Positions 5,389 through 6,413 of a stretch of DNA of 6,413 bases are shown here, piece after piece. The stretch covers positions 1 through 6,413 of the forward strand of contig CAJONL010000043.1 in NCBI GenBank assembly GCA_905235875.1, in the 5' to 3' direction. The notes beneath the pieces are model-generated. The model did not search any database. It had not been told where the DNA came from and saw nothing but the letters and a program-made list of their open reading frames with translations. This stretch comes from an uncultured Bacilli bacterium. Its GTDB lineage: Bacteria > Bacillota_I > Bacilli_A > RF39 > UBA660. Each line of letters begins with the position of its first letter. Within the stretch, counting starts at the first letter, position 1. A program made the position numbers and the translations under genes.

Positions 5389-6413
5389 ATGGAAAGAGAA
5401 TTATTTAATGACATTATAGTTGTTAAACGTAGTGGACAAAGAGTTGATTTTAATCCAGCAAAAATTGCTATTGCTGTTAAAAAAGGTTTTGATAGTGTTT
5501 ATGAGGACTATGATGAAAAAGAAGTTAATAAAGTAAAAGAAAAGGTTCTTGATTATATTGAAAAAGAATATAAAGATAGAAAAACTATCGGAGTAGAAGA
5601 TGTTCAAGATGCTATAGAAGTTATTCTTAAGAAAATGAAATATGATGATGTTTATAACTCATATAAAGGTTATAGAGAAAGAAGAGCAGCTTCTCGTGAT
5701 GCATTTGTTACTAAACAACAACATAAATTTGTTAAAGCAATTGAATCTCTAGGGCTTAAAAGTTCTTTAGAAGAAAATTCAAAACGTGAAAATGCTAATG
5801 TTGATGGAGATGGACCTATGGGGACTATGCTTCACTTTGGTTCTACAGTTTCTAAAGAATTTGCAAAAGCCTATCTTATGGAAAAAAAATATGCTAAAGC
5901 TCATGATGAGGGTGCAATTCATATCCATGACTTAGATTTTTGGCCAATGGGGACAACAACTTGTACACAAATAGATTTAAATAAATTATTTAAAAATGGT
6001 TTTTCAACAGGACATGGTTATCTTAGAACACCAAATAGTATAGCAGCATATTCTGCACTTGCTGCAATTGCTATTCAGGCTAATCAAAATGAACAACATG
6101 GTGGACAAAGTATTCCAGCATTTGATTATTATATGGCCCCAGGGGTTCTTAAAACATTTAAAAAAGAACTTAAACAAGAACTTTTTGAATTAATAGAGTT
6201 TGAAGGATTTAAAGAATTTGTTAATTTTAATAAAGTAGTTGAAATTGTCGATAAATTAAAATCTATAGAATTTGATATTGATATATTTAACGAAATTACT
6301 TCTAAAAGTTTTAAGTTAGAAGAAATATTTGATAAGGCTTATGAAAATGCTTTAAAGAAAACTGATAGAGCAACGTTTCAAGCTATGGAAGCATTTATTC
6401 ATAATTTAAATAC
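5389..6413 (+). CDS. nrdD: Anaerobic (class III) ribonucleoside-triphosphate reductase, N-terminal part (cut by window edge)
   Basis: The frame is open from ATG 5389 to the right edge (341 full codons), roughly the first half of a protein usually near 700 residues. NrdD makes dNTPs from NTPs without oxygen, using a glycyl radical installed by the radical-SAM activase NrdG and, in well-studied members, formate as reductant. Residues about 8-102 are an ATP-cone allosteric domain (VVKRSGQRVDFNPAKIAIAV ... YRERRAASR). The catalytic part shows ENANVDGDGPMGTMLHFGS (134-152), GAIHIHDLDFWPMG (175-188), Cys192 in TTTCTQ, which is probably one of the active-site cysteines, GHGYLRTPNSIAAYS (208-222), and NEQHGGQSIPAFDYYMAPG (234-252). 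QAMEAFIHNLN is at the very edge. The glycyl-radical loop and zinc site would lie outside the window. nrdG is expected downstream but cannot be seen. It suggests an anaerobe or facultative anaerobe. It has its own promoter and Shine-Dalgarno site. Confidence 0.97.
   Translation, partial: MERELFNDIIVVKRSGQRVDFNPAKIAIAVKKGFDSVYEDYDEKEVNKVKEKVLDYIEKEYKDRKTIGVEDVQDAIEVILKKMKYDDVYNSYKGYRERRAASRDAFVTKQQHKFVKAIESLGLKSSLEENSKRENANVDGDGPMGTMLHFGSTVSKEFAKAYLMEKKYAKAHDEGAIHIHDLDFWPMGTTTCTQIDLNKLFKNGFSTGHGYLRTPNSIAAYSALAAIAIQANQNEQHGGQSIPAFDYYMAPGVLKTFKKELKQELFELIEFEGFKEFVNFNKVVEIVDKLKSIEFDIDIFNEITSKSFKLEEIFDKAYENALKKTDRATFQAMEAFIHNLN

Noticed and set aside
5401..5607. Minus-strand 68-codon open frame rich in Phe, Ile and Asn
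   Set aside because: It is antisense to the ATP-cone of nrdD; the composition comes from Lys- and Asp-rich codons read backwards.
1..6413. Alternative genetic code with TGA as Trp
   Set aside because: All five Trp codons in the genes are TGG, and no in-frame TGA was found inside any of the genes.

Overview
The window is very AT-rich chromosomal DNA. It looks like a low-GC Firmicutes (Bacillota) or related anaerobic lineage. The evidence is the near-canonical ClpP and RpoC sequences, strong AAGGAG-type Shine-Dalgarno sites, Firmicutes-style intrinsic terminators, and a class III (oxygen-sensitive) ribonucleotide reductase, which points to anaerobic growth. All five Trp codons in the genes are TGG, no gene uses TGA as a stop, and no reading frame is interrupted by TGA. 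This fits the standard bacterial code and argues against a TGA=Trp Mycoplasma. I cannot place it to genus; an uncultured gut Bacilli/Erysipelotrichia/Clostridia-type organism is a guess.

Layout: (1) 1-786, + strand: the last 261 codons of rpoC, ending in a terminator whose stem contains the stop codon. (2) 845-2371, - strand: a two-gene unit, clpP followed after 27 bp by a diacylglycerol-kinase-family lipid kinase, converging on rpoC and ending at its own terminator. (3) 2372-2473: a 102-bp divergent intergenic region with an extended -10 promoter for the rightward genes and a near-perfect 17-bp palindrome overlapping it. (4) 2474-5133, + strand: a TGS/ThrRS-like/uridine-kinase fusion protein and gap (GAPDH), only 5 bp apart and probably translationally coupled. 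(5) 5134-5388: a 255-bp gap with a cluster of competing hairpins, a good intrinsic terminator for gap, an A-tract-rich stretch, and a promoter. (6) 5389 to the right edge: the first 341 codons of nrdD (anaerobic ribonucleoside-triphosphate reductase), cut by the window end.

The genes are mostly housekeeping: transcription (RpoC), protein quality control (ClpP), lipid phosphorylation, glycolysis (GAPDH), nucleoside phosphorylation (putative) and dNTP synthesis (NrdD). I do not see a mobile element, CRISPR array, tRNA, rRNA, or convincing novel multi-gene system. The most interesting points are a GAPDH whose cofactor pocket departs from the NAD-type pattern at two known specificity positions, a kinase fusion whose ThrRS-like editing domain seems to have lost its metal/catalytic residues, the rearranged neighbourhood of rpoC, and possible regulatory structures in the two intergenic regions.
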